Below are positions 34,532-43,480 of a stretch of 64,000 nucleotides of DNA, one piece after another (position 1 is the stretch's first letter; each line of letters begins with the position of its first letter). The DNA comes from a virus: positions 1-64,000 of the IMG/VR virus record IMGVR_UViG_3300037106_000048, one strand, 5' to 3'. Under the pieces are notes generated by a model, which made no database searches, was not told the origin of the DNA, and was given only the letters and a program-made list of their open reading frames with translations. A program made the translations under genes and the position numbers.

Positions 34532-35301
34532 ACTTCAATTAATTTCAAATTTTGACATATTTCACCCAACCAATTATTTTTACATGCAATTCTATATGCG
34601 CAAGTAAATTCTTTTTCAAAGTCTCTCATTTTTGTAAAATTTTTTGCAAATTCAATTATATTTTCTTTAGTCCAAAATAATGTTGGATATCTTTTTTTAT
34701 AATTCAACATTGGGTATATAATATCTCTCCATCCATTATCTCTTATTTTTAAATATAATGCGTTATTCTTTTTCATTAAATCTCCAACCGATTTATATTC
34801 AATTATTATTGATTTAACATAATCTAAATCATCATATTTGTGCTTTTTACCTGTCCACCCAATAGAACCAGTTTTTGCTCGATTTAATATGTCCCAACCA
34901 TTATTTTTATATTTATTAAGATATTCTTCTTCTAATTTAATTGCTAGTTCTACTTCGACATAATCAGTTAATTGTTTATATATTGGAATATAACTCGTTT
35001 TATTAATATAACTTGTTACAGTATCACCACTTTTATTCATTCTTTTTATTTGCCTTTGTTCCATGAAATATGTTAAACCTATATATACCGAATGACTTTC
35101 AATAAATTCAACAGCATATATACATCTATAATGTGCATTATTTAGTGGTTTCATGTGTAAACAAATATCATTAATATATTTATATCTCTTTGCTGCATTA
35201 TATGCACACGAATCAAACAATCTAAAATCACGTTTATTATTATATTTTAATGCTTCTTCTTTACATTTTTCTTTAGTCCAATATCCTCTAGGTTTTCTCA
35301 T
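34528..35301 (-). CDS. GIY-YIG homing endonuclease
   Basis: A 257-residue mobile endonuclease. The central GIY-YIG domain has RCIYAVEFIESHSVYIGLT, a downstream Arg-rich helix (QRQIKRM), and KLEEEYL with the metal-binding Glu. At both ends are W-T-K-E-x-x-x-E-x-A repeats with F-x-x-x-x-x-x-A-Y-x-x-A, DNA-recognition modules shared with the 44538-45305 protein. The start is 35301 because the upstream in-frame ATG at 35343 lies inside the uvsX terminator. Its stop overlaps the exonuclease start by ATGA. Confidence 0.87.
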   Translation of the reverse strand: MRKPRGYWTKEKCKEEALKYNNKRDFRLFDSCAYNAAKRYKYINDICLHMKPLNNAHYRCIYAVEFIESHSVYIGLTYFMEQRQIKRMNKSGDTVTSYINKTSYIPIYKQLTDYVEVELAIKLEEEYLNKYKNNGWDILNRAKTGSIGWTGKKHKYDDLDYVKSIIIEYKSVGDLMKKNNALYLKIRDNGWRDIIYPMLNYKKRYPTLFWTKENIIEFAKNFTKMRDFEKEFTCAYRIACKNNWLGEICQNLKLIEV

Positions 35302-35308
35302 AATAAAA

Positions 35309-35349
35309 AAAATAAAAAATCTTTGGTTAAATTTATTAACCAAAGATTT
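35309..35349 (-). terminator. Intrinsic terminator after the UvsX-like gene
   Basis: A perfect 14-bp stem (35317-35330 with 35336-35349), 5-nt loop, then a long U-rich tract on the minus strand. It begins 6 nt past the recombinase stop and ends just before the GIY-YIG gene. Confidence 0.88.
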
Positions 35350-35354
35350 AAATA

Positions 35355-36458
35355 TTATTCAGCTTTTTCTATAATATCAAATACTACTTTTCCATCAGTA
35401 TTTTCAATACGTTCACCTGTGCCAATATCATCAACATTTAAATCATCATTACCAAATAAATTACGAAAATATAATATATTTTTCTTTTTATATTCTTCAA
35501 CACCTTCAGGAGTTATAAATCCTTGTGGTACTGAAATTATTGACCCTTCCATCGAAATACCACCAAGCGGTCCATCTATTTGATTTTTTAATACATTAAC
35601 TTTTACTGACACACCATATGATATTTCACGTTTTTTTGAAATAGCTGTAATTTTCTTAACACCTTTTGACACAATACCACCAAAATAATACTGCAATCGA
35701 GGCGTGTATTCCCATGTACGTCCACCTTTCATAGTAATTGAATTATTCATTGCATCACGACCAATTTTCTGAACAACAAATACTGTATTTGTATATTGTT
35801 TTGTTGCTTTCCTACTATTTGGAATAACATCATTAAATAAATACATAAATTCTTTTTCATACGCACCTGCATTCCAAAAATTGGAATCTGATTCATTTTT
35901 TTCTGCAGCATTAATTGTTTTATTGCAATTCAACGTACCAATTGAGTCAATTGCAAATGCTAAATCAAATGGTAAATTACCATCGCTTTGTTCACGTAAT
36001 AAGAAACGAACACAATTCGCTAAATCTTCAATTGAAGCATAATTTCTATTTTTATCTAAAACTCTTCCAAAATGTTCTAACAGATATTCATTATCAATAA
36101 AAATATGTTCTTTATCCCAATCAAAACCCATTGTAGTTAATCGATATTTACTTAAGTTATTTTCTAAATCAATTATTATTGGAAGCAATCCCATTTTTTG
36201 TGCATTAACAATACCTAACGCTACTGCAGTGGATTTTCCGCTATTAGAAAATCCGCAACATGCTGATACGTAGCCCTTTGGGAAGCCCGGAATTCCAGTT
36301 ACCTCCTCCATAGCATCATCAATTTTTATCCATTGTAGTGGTTTATCTGGAATATCTTCAACTCCTACCTTCTTTTTAAAATTTTCAAGACTAAATGTTT
36401 TTTTTGCAGTCGGTTTTCTTACCTCATTTGAAGGTACTTCAATTTCATTTTTTTTCAT
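35355..36458 (-). CDS. uvsX: UvsX/RecA-like recombinase
   Basis: A 367-residue strand-exchange ATPase. After a Lys-rich N-terminus come GIPGFPKGYVSACCGFSNSGKST (Walker A at 69-77), LLPIIIDLENN, a Walker B-like FDLAFAIDSIG, and VFVVQKIGRD followed by the MKGGRTWEYTPR loop. It matches T4 UvsX rather than bacterial RecA in length and motif order. It would act with the SSB to drive recombination-dependent replication. No own promoter is seen; it is likely read through from the SSB gene. Confidence 0.9.
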   Translation of the reverse strand: MKKNEIEVPSNEVRKPTAKKTFSLENFKKKVGVEDIPDKPLQWIKIDDAMEEVTGIPGFPKGYVSACCGFSNSGKSTAVALGIVNAQKMGLLPIIIDLENNLSKYRLTTMGFDWDKEHIFIDNEYLLEHFGRVLDKNRNYASIEDLANCVRFLLREQSDGNLPFDLAFAIDSIGTLNCNKTINAAEKNESDSNFWNAGAYEKEFMYLFNDVIPNSRKATKQYTNTVFVVQKIGRDAMNNSITMKGGRTWEYTPRLQYYFGGIVSKGVKKITAISKKREISYGVSVKVNVLKNQIDGPLGGISMEGSIISVPQGFITPEGVEEYKKKNILYFRNLFGNDDLNVDDIGTGERIENTDGKVVFDIIEKAE

Positions 36459-36487
36459 AAATTTTTAATTTTTTTAAAATAGATTAA

Positions 36488-36514
36488 AAAAGGGGAAATA
36501 AAAATTCCCCTTTT
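36488..36514 (-). terminator. Hairpin terminator between SSB and UvsX-like genes
   Basis: A 10-bp stem (36488-36497 with 36505-36514) with GGGG/CCCC core, 7-nt loop, and U-rich 3' side on the minus strand, 18 nt after the SSB stop. It probably lowers readthrough into uvsX, making SSB more abundant. Confidence 0.75.
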
Positions 36515-36531
36515 ATTTAATTAATTACTTT

Positions 36532-37752
36532 TTAAAAAGGAAGGTCGTCATAATCTGGACTACCTGATTGATTTTCTTCTGCAGTAATGACATTTTCTGC
36601 GGTTTCTGCAAGTATTTCCTTACCTAAATCAGTAGCATCATCTTCAAATGTACCGACTTTTGATTCAGTAATATTACTTATAGTAACTCTTGGATATTCA
36701 TCATCTAAATCTGAAGCATATTCAAAGTTTTCTTCATTTGCATCAAGATTACGAGTACGAGTATTAGCTGCTTCTTCCAAGTCAGGACGACCCGGAAATA
36801 CCCAATGTTTATTATTTGCATCAGTATCATCCCAATAAGGACTTGTACCGTTAGCCACTGCTTCAAGAAATTCATATGGTGGCATTCCGGGTGCTTGTTT
36901 TGGTTTAAATACATCTCTCCATGTTATATCATCTTCAAGCCATGCTCTCATAATCAATGGGTCATTATTTAATAATGATTTACCTTTTGCTGTGATTGCA
37001 GAAATTGCTTTATAAATATAACCATTGAATTCACTATCAGTCATAGTTAAACTTAAATCAGTACCATTATTCTGGTCGGAAAAATCTGCTTGATGATTTG
37101 ACATATAATCTTCCAGAATTGGAAGAAGTTTGTCAAGAGTACCCTGATTTTTGTAGTTGTGTTTAAATCTCCAAAATTTAACACCATCTTTTTCAGCACC
37201 TTTATCAATTCCACGAACAATATAAAATTTCTTGGCTTCCCATTTAATGGCTTCCTTATAAATTTCATCATTCTTAGCTTTGATTGCTTTTTGTGCATCA
37301 TTCATATTTTCCTTTTTAATTCCTTTTAAGGATTGGTCTTGTTTTGCAAGCCATTTTTTATGTCTTACACAAAGAGGACATGGCGCAGGTACAAGAATAG
37401 GATTACCAGTTGCTTGGTCGATTAATGGCTTATTATCTGCTCCCAATTTAGGAACTTTAGGGTCATTATGAGCAGGACAGTAAATTACCGTTCCATGTTT
37501 CTTTTTTCCACCAGCAGCATTAGTAGTAACAACATGAAAAAATGCTTCTTCAATATGTTTTTTATTGGGTTTTGGGGGAAGAATTCTGAAGATTTCTTTT
37601 GCTTTACGTGGTACAAAGTACTTTGCTAAAAGGTCTTCACGTGATTTTCTTTTGTTTGTTTGAGATTGTTTTTTCTTATAATCAGAAAACATTTTTTTTA
37701 AATCTGACAAATTACCACCTTGGGCATTTGTCGTTGAATTTTGATTTTCCAT
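36532..37752 (-). CDS. gp32-like single-stranded DNA-binding protein
   Basis: A 406-residue protein. The basic N-terminus (KKKQSQTNKRKSRED) would mediate cooperativity. A zinc site is formed by C92-x-x-H95 and C125-x-x-C128, placed like the zinc insert of T4 gp32. The core has RILPP and FYIVRGIDKG strands typical of the OB-fold. The acidic C-terminus ends in PDYDDLPF, close to the D-x-x-P-F tip through which SSBs contact partners. It carries a strong host-type promoter and a downstream hairpin. Confidence 0.88.
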   Translation of the reverse strand: MENQNSTTNAQGGNLSDLKKMFSDYKKKQSQTNKRKSREDLLAKYFVPRKAKEIFRILPPKPNKKHIEEAFFHVVTTNAAGGKKKHGTVIYCPAHNDPKVPKLGADNKPLIDQATGNPILVPAPCPLCVRHKKWLAKQDQSLKGIKKENMNDAQKAIKAKNDEIYKEAIKWEAKKFYIVRGIDKGAEKDGVKFWRFKHNYKNQGTLDKLLPILEDYMSNHQADFSDQNNGTDLSLTMTDSEFNGYIYKAISAITAKGKSLLNNDPLIMRAWLEDDITWRDVFKPKQAPGMPPYEFLEAVANGTSPYWDDTDANNKHWVFPGRPDLEEAANTRTRNLDANEENFEYASDLDDEYPRVTISNITESKVGTFEDDATDLGKEILAETAENVITAEENQSGSPDYDDLPF

Positions 37753-37804
37753 TTCAATTTTAAATTACAGTAAAGTTATTTTTTCAATTATAAAAATTGC
37801 AATA

Positions 37805-37835
37805 CAAATATATTTCACATTTTACATAAATACAA
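37805..37835 (-). promoter_or_regulatory. Bacteroidota-type promoter for SSB gene
   Basis: On the minus strand TTG (37835-37833), 20-nt spacer, TATATTTG (37812-37805), 53 nt before the SSB start. Confidence 0.75.
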
Positions 37836-37863
37836 GGATTTTTAAAAATAAACCTTTTATATT

Positions 37864-39279
37864 TTATACATTAGTTAAATTATTAGAAACTATTGTAAAA
37901 GAAAGTGTTTGTTTATTTTCATAATAATTACCATTTTTTAATCTTATTTGTAAATGATAATCTTGAGGTATTAACCATGATGTATCAAGATTAAATTCAT
38001 AACCAGTATTTGTTCTATTTACCGATGTAAATGGTATTACATCAATTTCATATTTATTAGCTATTGTAGTAAATAATCTATATTCAATATCTAAAGGTAA
38101 GAAATTATTTTGATTTGGATATAATTCTTTTATTGTTAATTTTATTTTTTTTACTACACCTGAAATAATATTTTCTCTTTCACCAATTCCCCAAAAATAA
38201 AAGAAATAATTATCAAATTGAATTTGATTTGATTGGTCAAATGTATAATATTTATCAGGAGATATTAAATAAAATTCTCCAACATGTTCACTTTGTCTAC
38301 TGTTTATTGTAACAGTCCACACATCTTTAAATAATACAGCATCTGGATAATTTTGTGAATCAACAAAATATGTTATTTTATAAATACCTTTACCCACATT
38401 AACAATTGATGTTCCACTTAATATATCAATTAAATTATCTTCATTATCATATATATTGACTTTATTTACTATAATATCTTGTGAAAATGCACCAATATTT
38501 ATATATAAGTACAAATCATTACTTTTATCTAAATAAAAATAATTTCTATCATCAGTAATGGTATCATCAATAATAGTTTCAACATATGGTTCATACCAAG
38601 TATTAGTATTTTTTGCATGAAAAGCAACCGCTTCTCTATATGCTGTTTCTTGTGATTCAAGATTATTTGGAAATTTAAGACCAAGACCATATGAAGAACC
38701 AGTAAATGCAGATGTTCCAGTATAACCAGTACCAAATAATCTTTGATTTATATAATTAGTAATATCAATATCAAGACTTTCATTTCCTTTTTCAAATCTT
38801 TCAGTAGCTATTGTTTGAGTTACACCACTAATATATGCACCAGAATTTATCCATAAAGTATTTGTTCTTGCTGAATACCAATTTGATGCTTCAATAATTG
38901 GTACAGCAATTACTGTATCATCATATATAAAATCATAACCACTACCTTCATCCCAATCTTGATTAATATTAAACAAATTTAAATCAAAACTACTTGCTCT
39001 ATTAATTGCTTGTGTATATGATTTTTGTCCAAGATATTGCGAAGCATAACTAATTGTATTAGTCATATGTAATATGTGTTTCACAATTCTATTTGGATTA
39101 ATAAGACCATCAGTAATTCTATTATGTAATTCAGTTAAGTCAATATCAAAAATAAATCGACTAACCTGTTTATTAGATGTACCATATGATACTTCTGTAA
39201 CAGGATTCTGCGAGTTATTGGTCTTATTATTAGTAATAAGAGTTGTGTTCTTTTTAAAATAACTTCTAAATATCGACAT
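37864..39279 (-). CDS. Virion structural protein, probable
   Basis: A 471-residue beta-rich protein. It has DIDLTELHNRI near the N-terminus, YDFIYDDTVIAVPIIEASNWYSART, a YREAVAFHAKNTNTWYEPYVET segment, and a C-terminal set of strands (LTIKELYPNQNNFLPLDIEYRLFT, DYHLQIRLKNG). I recognise no enzyme motif. The style resembles large-phage tail or neck structural proteins. It has a candidate late motif upstream and lies beside head-associated genes. The exact role is unknown. Confidence 0.6.
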   Translation of the reverse strand: MSIFRSYFKKNTTLITNNKTNNSQNPVTEVSYGTSNKQVSRFIFDIDLTELHNRITDGLINPNRIVKHILHMTNTISYASQYLGQKSYTQAINRASSFDLNLFNINQDWDEGSGYDFIYDDTVIAVPIIEASNWYSARTNTLWINSGAYISGVTQTIATERFEKGNESLDIDITNYINQRLFGTGYTGTSAFTGSSYGLGLKFPNNLESQETAYREAVAFHAKNTNTWYEPYVETIIDDTITDDRNYFYLDKSNDLYLYINIGAFSQDIIVNKVNIYDNEDNLIDILSGTSIVNVGKGIYKITYFVDSQNYPDAVLFKDVWTVTINSRQSEHVGEFYLISPDKYYTFDQSNQIQFDNYFFYFWGIGERENIISGVVKKIKLTIKELYPNQNNFLPLDIEYRLFTTIANKYEIDVIPFTSVNRTNTGYEFNLDTSWLIPQDYHLQIRLKNGNYYENKQTLSFTIVSNNLTNV

Positions 39280-39305
39280 CTTTTTAATTTATTATTGTAT
39301 TTATT

Positions 39306-39314
39306 ATAAATACT
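39306..39314 (-). promoter_or_regulatory. AGTATTTAT candidate late-promoter motif
   Basis: Exact motif 27 nt upstream of the structural gene at 39279. Read on the plus strand the same bases contain TATAAATA, 8 nt before the plus-strand endonuclease start, so it might also serve that gene. Confidence 0.45.
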
Positions 39315-39319
39315 AAAAC

Positions 39320-40423
39320 ATGAAATATAATACAGAAACATTTATTGAAAAAGCTAAAGAAATTCATGGCGATAAATATGACTATTCTTTATCGGAATAT
39401 AAAAAAAATCATTTAAATGTATCAATTATTTGTAAAAAGCATGGAGTTTTTAAACAGATACCTGCTAATCATACAAGAAAAACTAATCCACATGGTTGCC
39501 CTAATTGTGCGAGTAATAAAAAATTAACAACCAAAACATTTATTGAAAAAGCTAAAGAAATTCATGGCGATAAATATGACTATTCTTTAGTTAAATATAT
39601 TGGCGCACATGATATTATAAAAATTATTTGTCTTAAACATGGAATTTTTGAACAAAAAGCATTTGCCCATTTGCAAAATTATGGGTGTCAAATTTGTGGA
39701 AATAATAAAAAATTAACAAAAGAAATATTCATTAAAAAAGCTAAAGAAATTCATGGCGATAAATATGACTATTCTTTATCGGAATATAAAAATAGTCACA
39801 CTAAAATAAAAATAATATGTCCCAAACATGGAATTTTTGAACAAAAGCCAAATAATCATTTATCAAAACAAGATTGTTATAAATGTGGAGAAATTATTAG
39901 AAGCAATAATAAAATTTTAAAAGCTAAAAATAGTTTTATTGAAAAAGCTAAGAAAACGCATGGTGATAAATATGACTATTCTTTAGTTAAATATATAAAC
40001 TGTAGGTCTAAAATAAAAATTATTTGTCTTAAACATGGAATTTTTAAACAATCACCGCATTCACATATAAATAATCATGGATGTCCTGATTGTTATATTT
40101 CAAAGGGTGAATTTAAAATTAAAGAAATTTTAAATAATAAAAATATTAATTTTATATTTCAAAAATCATTTGATAATTGTAAAAATGAAAATAATAAAAA
40201 ATTAAAATTTGATTTTTATTTACCAAAACAAAATATTTTAATTGAATATGATGGAAAACAACATTATGAACCTATTGAATATTTTGGTGGCTTGAGTTCT
40301 TTTAAAATTACAAATGAATATGATAATATTAAAAATAATTATGCTAAAAATAATAATATTAAATTAATAAGAATACCATATTATAAATATAAAATTATTA
40401 ATAAAATATTAAATTTTTTATGA
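39320..40423 (+). CDS. Plus-strand homing endonuclease with four zinc-ribbon repeats
   Basis: A 367-residue mobile endonuclease, one of only two rightward genes. Four repeats of about 66 residues carry F-I-E-K-A-K-E-I-H-G-D-K-Y-D-Y-S-L, C-x-K-H-G-x-F-x-Q and G-C-x-x-C (DUF723 type). The C-terminal domain has KLKFDFYLPKQNILIEYDGKQH and LIRIPYYKYK, the Vsr-like nuclease core also found at 23208. Opposite orientation to all neighbours marks it as an inserted selfish gene. The identical DNA of repeats 1 and 2 suggests recent duplication. Confidence 0.88.
   Translation: MKYNTETFIEKAKEIHGDKYDYSLSEYKKNHLNVSIICKKHGVFKQIPANHTRKTNPHGCPNCASNKKLTTKTFIEKAKEIHGDKYDYSLVKYIGAHDIIKIICLKHGIFEQKAFAHLQNYGCQICGNNKKLTKEIFIKKAKEIHGDKYDYSLSEYKNSHTKIKIICPKHGIFEQKPNNHLSKQDCYKCGEIIRSNNKILKAKNSFIEKAKKTHGDKYDYSLVKYINCRSKIKIICLKHGIFKQSPHSHINNHGCPDCYISKGEFKIKEILNNKNINFIFQKSFDNCKNENNKKLKFDFYLPKQNILIEYDGKQHYEPIEYFGGLSSFKITNEYDNIKNNYAKNNNIKLIRIPYYKYKIINKILNFL
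39338..39589 (+). repeat. Identical 54-nt direct repeats in the endonuclease
   Basis: Bases 39338-39391 and 39536-39589 are identical over 54 nt with a 198-nt period. Close copies also begin near 39728 and 39932. They encode the start of each zinc-ribbon unit. Confidence 0.9.
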
Positions 40424-40427
40424 AAAC

Positions 40428-40457
40428 AATAAAGACTACTATTAAGTAGTCTTTATT
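40428..40457. terminator. Bidirectional terminator between converging genes
   Basis: A 12-bp stem (40428-40439 with 40446-40457), 6-nt loop, A-rich on the left and T-rich on the right. It sits between the plus-strand endonuclease stop and the minus-strand lipoprotein stop, serving both. Confidence 0.85.
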
Positions 40458-40460
40458 TTT

Positions 40461-40682
40461 TTATTCAAAAACAATTATTTCTTGTTTCCTGTGCTGCTTT
40501 TTATGTTTTGAAACATCCTTATGAATTTTATTTACGGTTTTAGAATAATTTTTACGTGCTGTATATTGTGATGTATTTTTTTTTGAATGACATCCAATTA
40601 ATAAAAATACAAATAATATAATTAATATAATATTAAGTATTTTTATATTTATTCCAAAGTTCAAAAAATTCTTCTTTTTCAT
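40461..40682 (-). CDS. Small predicted lipoprotein
   Basis: A 73-residue protein with a Lys-rich start, a hydrophobic stretch (ILNIILIILFVFLLIGC) ending in a lipobox L-I-G-C at about residue 31, then a basic, His/Lys-rich mature part. A lipidated small protein in a phage could be an outer-membrane spanin subunit or a superinfection-exclusion factor; the sequence does not decide. Its start overlaps the end of the 793-residue gene by 50 nt, so a later start is possible. Confidence 0.65.
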   Translation of the reverse strand: MKKKNFLNFGINIKILNIILIILFVFLLIGCHSKKNTSQYTARKNYSKTVNKIHKDVSKHKKQHRKQEIIVFE

Positions 40683-43014
40683 TATCTTTTAAAGAATTAA
40701 AATCTTTTTTTTGATATTCTTGATATTTTTTCAAACTATCGGCATTTTCTGCTTCAACATTTGAATTTGAACCGACCACTGATTTTGCACTACTTGCACC
40801 AATAATATTTTCTTCTACTTTAATACCACGTTTAGCTAATATTTCTCTTGCTTCTTCTTTTGTCATTCCACCCATAACATTAGCCATAGCACCCGGCATT
40901 TTTATTGTCTTTTTTGCAATTTGAATTTGATGCCACGTTGCTGGGTCTTTTTGCTTTAATTCACTTTCACTATCTTCTTTAATTGTAAGGGCTTTAGGAG
41001 TTTCATCATCTCCAATATTATCTCCAACATTTTTTGGTTCATATCCAAGCAAAACATCAGTCATTTCTTTATCATCTGGTTCATTATTAAATTTTTTTGC
41101 AAATTCAACTGGTGAACCCATGTCCATATCTGGATTTGTTAAACCATTTTCTTCATTTCCTTCTTCAGCATCTTTTGCTGCTTCAGCTTGTGCAGAATCT
41201 TGTGGAGTATCTTTAACAGTATAATATTCAGGATTTTCAGTAAGATGGTCTAATACAATTTCAATTGCAACTAATGGGTCATCAGTATGTTCTTTTTCAA
41301 CTTCCAAACCCTTTGTTACTTGGTCTGGGTCAAATTCAAGTAGAGATTTACCATCACCCTTACCACCTTGAATAATTTCACCTTGTTCTTCTTTTTCTTT
41401 TGCAAGTTGTTCAATATTTGGTTCTTCATTATCAAATGACTGATGTGACATTTGTTCATCATCTTCATTTAACTTCGATAAATCATATTGTAAACCAATA
41501 TAACCAATACTTGAATTCCATGACATAATATAACCATCTTTTTCATAAGTTTGGTCACCAGTGCCATGTCCTAATTCTTGACTACCTTGATGTTCTCCGG
41601 GATAATGCCATTGTTTTAAATATTCTAATGCAGCATCTTTACCTTTTGTACTAAGTATTTCCAAAGGTTGATATGCTTCATCACCTTGTAAAAAAACAAT
41701 ATCTTCATATTTATCTTGGTCAGTACTTTCACTAACACCAGTTTTAATTTTTAATTTTTTTATTTTATGTTTTTTTTTCGGTTTTGGATATTTTGTTATT
41801 GTTTTAATTTCTTTTGGAATACCCATTTCTTCTGGATAATCTGTTTCATTTAATTTTGCTAAACTCGCATTATATATTTCCAATGCCACGTTTTTAACCA
41901 TTGCAATATAATCTTCTTTTGATGTTTGAAATTTTTTAGCACCTAATTGCATATCAATATATGTTTCAGCATTATTAATTATTATTTTTTTCTTTTCTGG
42001 ACTTAATTGTTGTTCATAAGTTCTTGAAAGTAAATTTGTTGCATCTAAATTTTCTAAAAATGGTTCAGCCATACTTGGATAAACTCTTTTCTTTCCAGCA
42101 GCCATATGACTTTCAGGGTCTGGTTTTTCTAAAGCAGGTGGATTTATTTTATCAATTTCTGCCAATATTTGATTTACTGTTGGTGCAGAAACACCTTTTG
42201 CAATCAAATTATCATATGCTTGCATAATTATTTTTTCCTTTTCTGGAGAAATTGGTTCATCGGGTTCTGATGGTTTAATATTATCTGGATTAACAATATC
42301 TGGTTCATCATCAGTAGAAATATCTGTATCACTATAATCTGGTGGCAAATCCAAAACATCTCCTTCAGGTTGTTCTTCTTCAGGATTATATTCCTGTATT
42401 TCACTTACATATTTTTCCAATTCAGGTGAATTAACTCTTACTTCAGGATTTGTTGGTTTTTCATCTGCATATGCTTTAAGTATTTGCATTCCTTCTCTAT
42501 TTTTAGCACCAAATGGATAAGAATCAATTTTTTTTATAGCTTCTTCATAAAGTTCATCAACTTCAGGTTGTTCAGATTCAACATCAACAAATTCACTAAC
42601 AATATCAACTAATTCTTGACCATGTTGAGCATTAAATTGTTTCAATGCATTTACATCCATTTCAATAGTTTGACCACCACCTTTTGTATTAAATGTGAAA
42701 CCATCTAATTGTGCTGAATCAACATTAAATACCCCATCTTGTTCACTTTGACTTGAAGTAACTTTGAATTTGAAATTTACATTATTACCACCTTTATCAG
42801 TGCCAATTATTTCAACAAAACTTTCATCACCACTAACTTGATTATTTGTATGTTGAATATTTAATTGATTGTTTTTTAATTCTTGAAATGCATTTTCAAG
42901 AACTGAATTTGAATTATTGTTTTGTACAATTTCTTCATTCAATTGTATTTTATTAACCCTTTGGTACATTTCAAGAAATCTTTCTTTACTACCAACTTGC
43001 GTAAGTATTTTCAT
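40633..43014 (-). CDS. Large head-associated protein with N-terminal tag and DUF5661-like segment
   Basis: A 793-residue acidic protein. The first 27 residues (QVGSKERFLEMYQRVNKIQ, then LNE) match the N-terminus of the neighbouring metallopeptidase and look like a capsid-targeting peptide ending at a protease-type L-x-E site. The middle is rich in Glu, Pro and Asp with a Lys-rich patch (PKPKKKHKIKKLKIK). Near residues 690-735 there is HQIQIAKKTIKMPGAMANVMGGMTKEEAREILAKRG cut in two helices, a DUF5661-like pattern. It is most likely an internal head protein; function unknown. Confidence 0.6.
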   Translation of the reverse strand: MKILTQVGSKERFLEMYQRVNKIQLNEEIVQNNNSNSVLENAFQELKNNQLNIQHTNNQVSGDESFVEIIGTDKGGNNVNFKFKVTSSQSEQDGVFNVDSAQLDGFTFNTKGGGQTIEMDVNALKQFNAQHGQELVDIVSEFVDVESEQPEVDELYEEAIKKIDSYPFGAKNREGMQILKAYADEKPTNPEVRVNSPELEKYVSEIQEYNPEEEQPEGDVLDLPPDYSDTDISTDDEPDIVNPDNIKPSEPDEPISPEKEKIIMQAYDNLIAKGVSAPTVNQILAEIDKINPPALEKPDPESHMAAGKKRVYPSMAEPFLENLDATNLLSRTYEQQLSPEKKKIIINNAETYIDMQLGAKKFQTSKEDYIAMVKNVALEIYNASLAKLNETDYPEEMGIPKEIKTITKYPKPKKKHKIKKLKIKTGVSESTDQDKYEDIVFLQGDEAYQPLEILSTKGKDAALEYLKQWHYPGEHQGSQELGHGTGDQTYEKDGYIMSWNSSIGYIGLQYDLSKLNEDDEQMSHQSFDNEEPNIEQLAKEKEEQGEIIQGGKGDGKSLLEFDPDQVTKGLEVEKEHTDDPLVAIEIVLDHLTENPEYYTVKDTPQDSAQAEAAKDAEEGNEENGLTNPDMDMGSPVEFAKKFNNEPDDKEMTDVLLGYEPKNVGDNIGDDETPKALTIKEDSESELKQKDPATWHQIQIAKKTIKMPGAMANVMGGMTKEEAREILAKRGIKVEENIIGASSAKSVVGSNSNVEAENADSLKKYQEYQKKDFNSLKDNEKEEFFELWNKYKNT

Positions 43015-43025
43015 ATTAAATATTT

Positions 43026-43478
43026 TTATTCAAAAATTATTGAATTCATTTTACCGAATTCTCTCATTAATGCACCTGCAAGTGCATTCGCTTCATTTTC
43101 TTCAGGACTACCAGTATCATTTGAACTTGAAGTTAATCTTCCATCTAAATATTGTCTATAATGTATTAACTCATGCACTAATGTTCTCAAAATATCTGCT
43201 AAATTTCTATTAGCAATAACAATTCTAATTTTTTTTATCTCTGGTGTATTCTTTCCAAAAGAATGCATTTCTTGTGCTTCTTTTTCATCATTAGATAACA
43301 CAATTTCTGGTAAATCTTTATCTAATTTTAATTTTTTATCAACAAATTTAATAAAGTCATTAATTATTGCTATTCTTTTTTCTTTAGGAAGCAATGCTTC
43401 ATTCAATCCCATTCGACCAACTTTTTGCATCATTTCAAAAAGTCTATCCTTTGAGCCATATTGATGAAAAATTCTCAT
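43026..43478 (-). CDS. Tagged zinc metallopeptidase-like protein
   Basis: A 150-residue protein. The N-terminus (QYGSKDRLFEMMQKVGRMG, LNE) is the same tag as in the 793-residue neighbour. The rest is a small metallopeptidase: VHELIHYRQYLDG has H-E-x-x-H (H102, E103, H106) and EENEANALAGAL supplies a third Glu ligand, as in SprT/ImmA-like gluzincin folds. It may be packaged in the head or act in head maturation. The substrate is unknown. Confidence 0.72.
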   Translation of the reverse strand: MRIFHQYGSKDRLFEMMQKVGRMGLNEALLPKEKRIAIINDFIKFVDKKLKLDKDLPEIVLSNDEKEAQEMHSFGKNTPEIKKIRIVIANRNLADILRTLVHELIHYRQYLDGRLTSSSNDTGSPEENEANALAGALMREFGKMNSIIFE

Positions 43479-43480
43479 TA

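Noticed and set aside
39305-39312. TATAAATA as a T4-type late promoter for the plus-strand endonuclease
   Set aside because: It is the complement of the recurrent minus-strand motif and lies only 7 nt before the ATG, too close for a usual promoter; kept only as a remote possibility.
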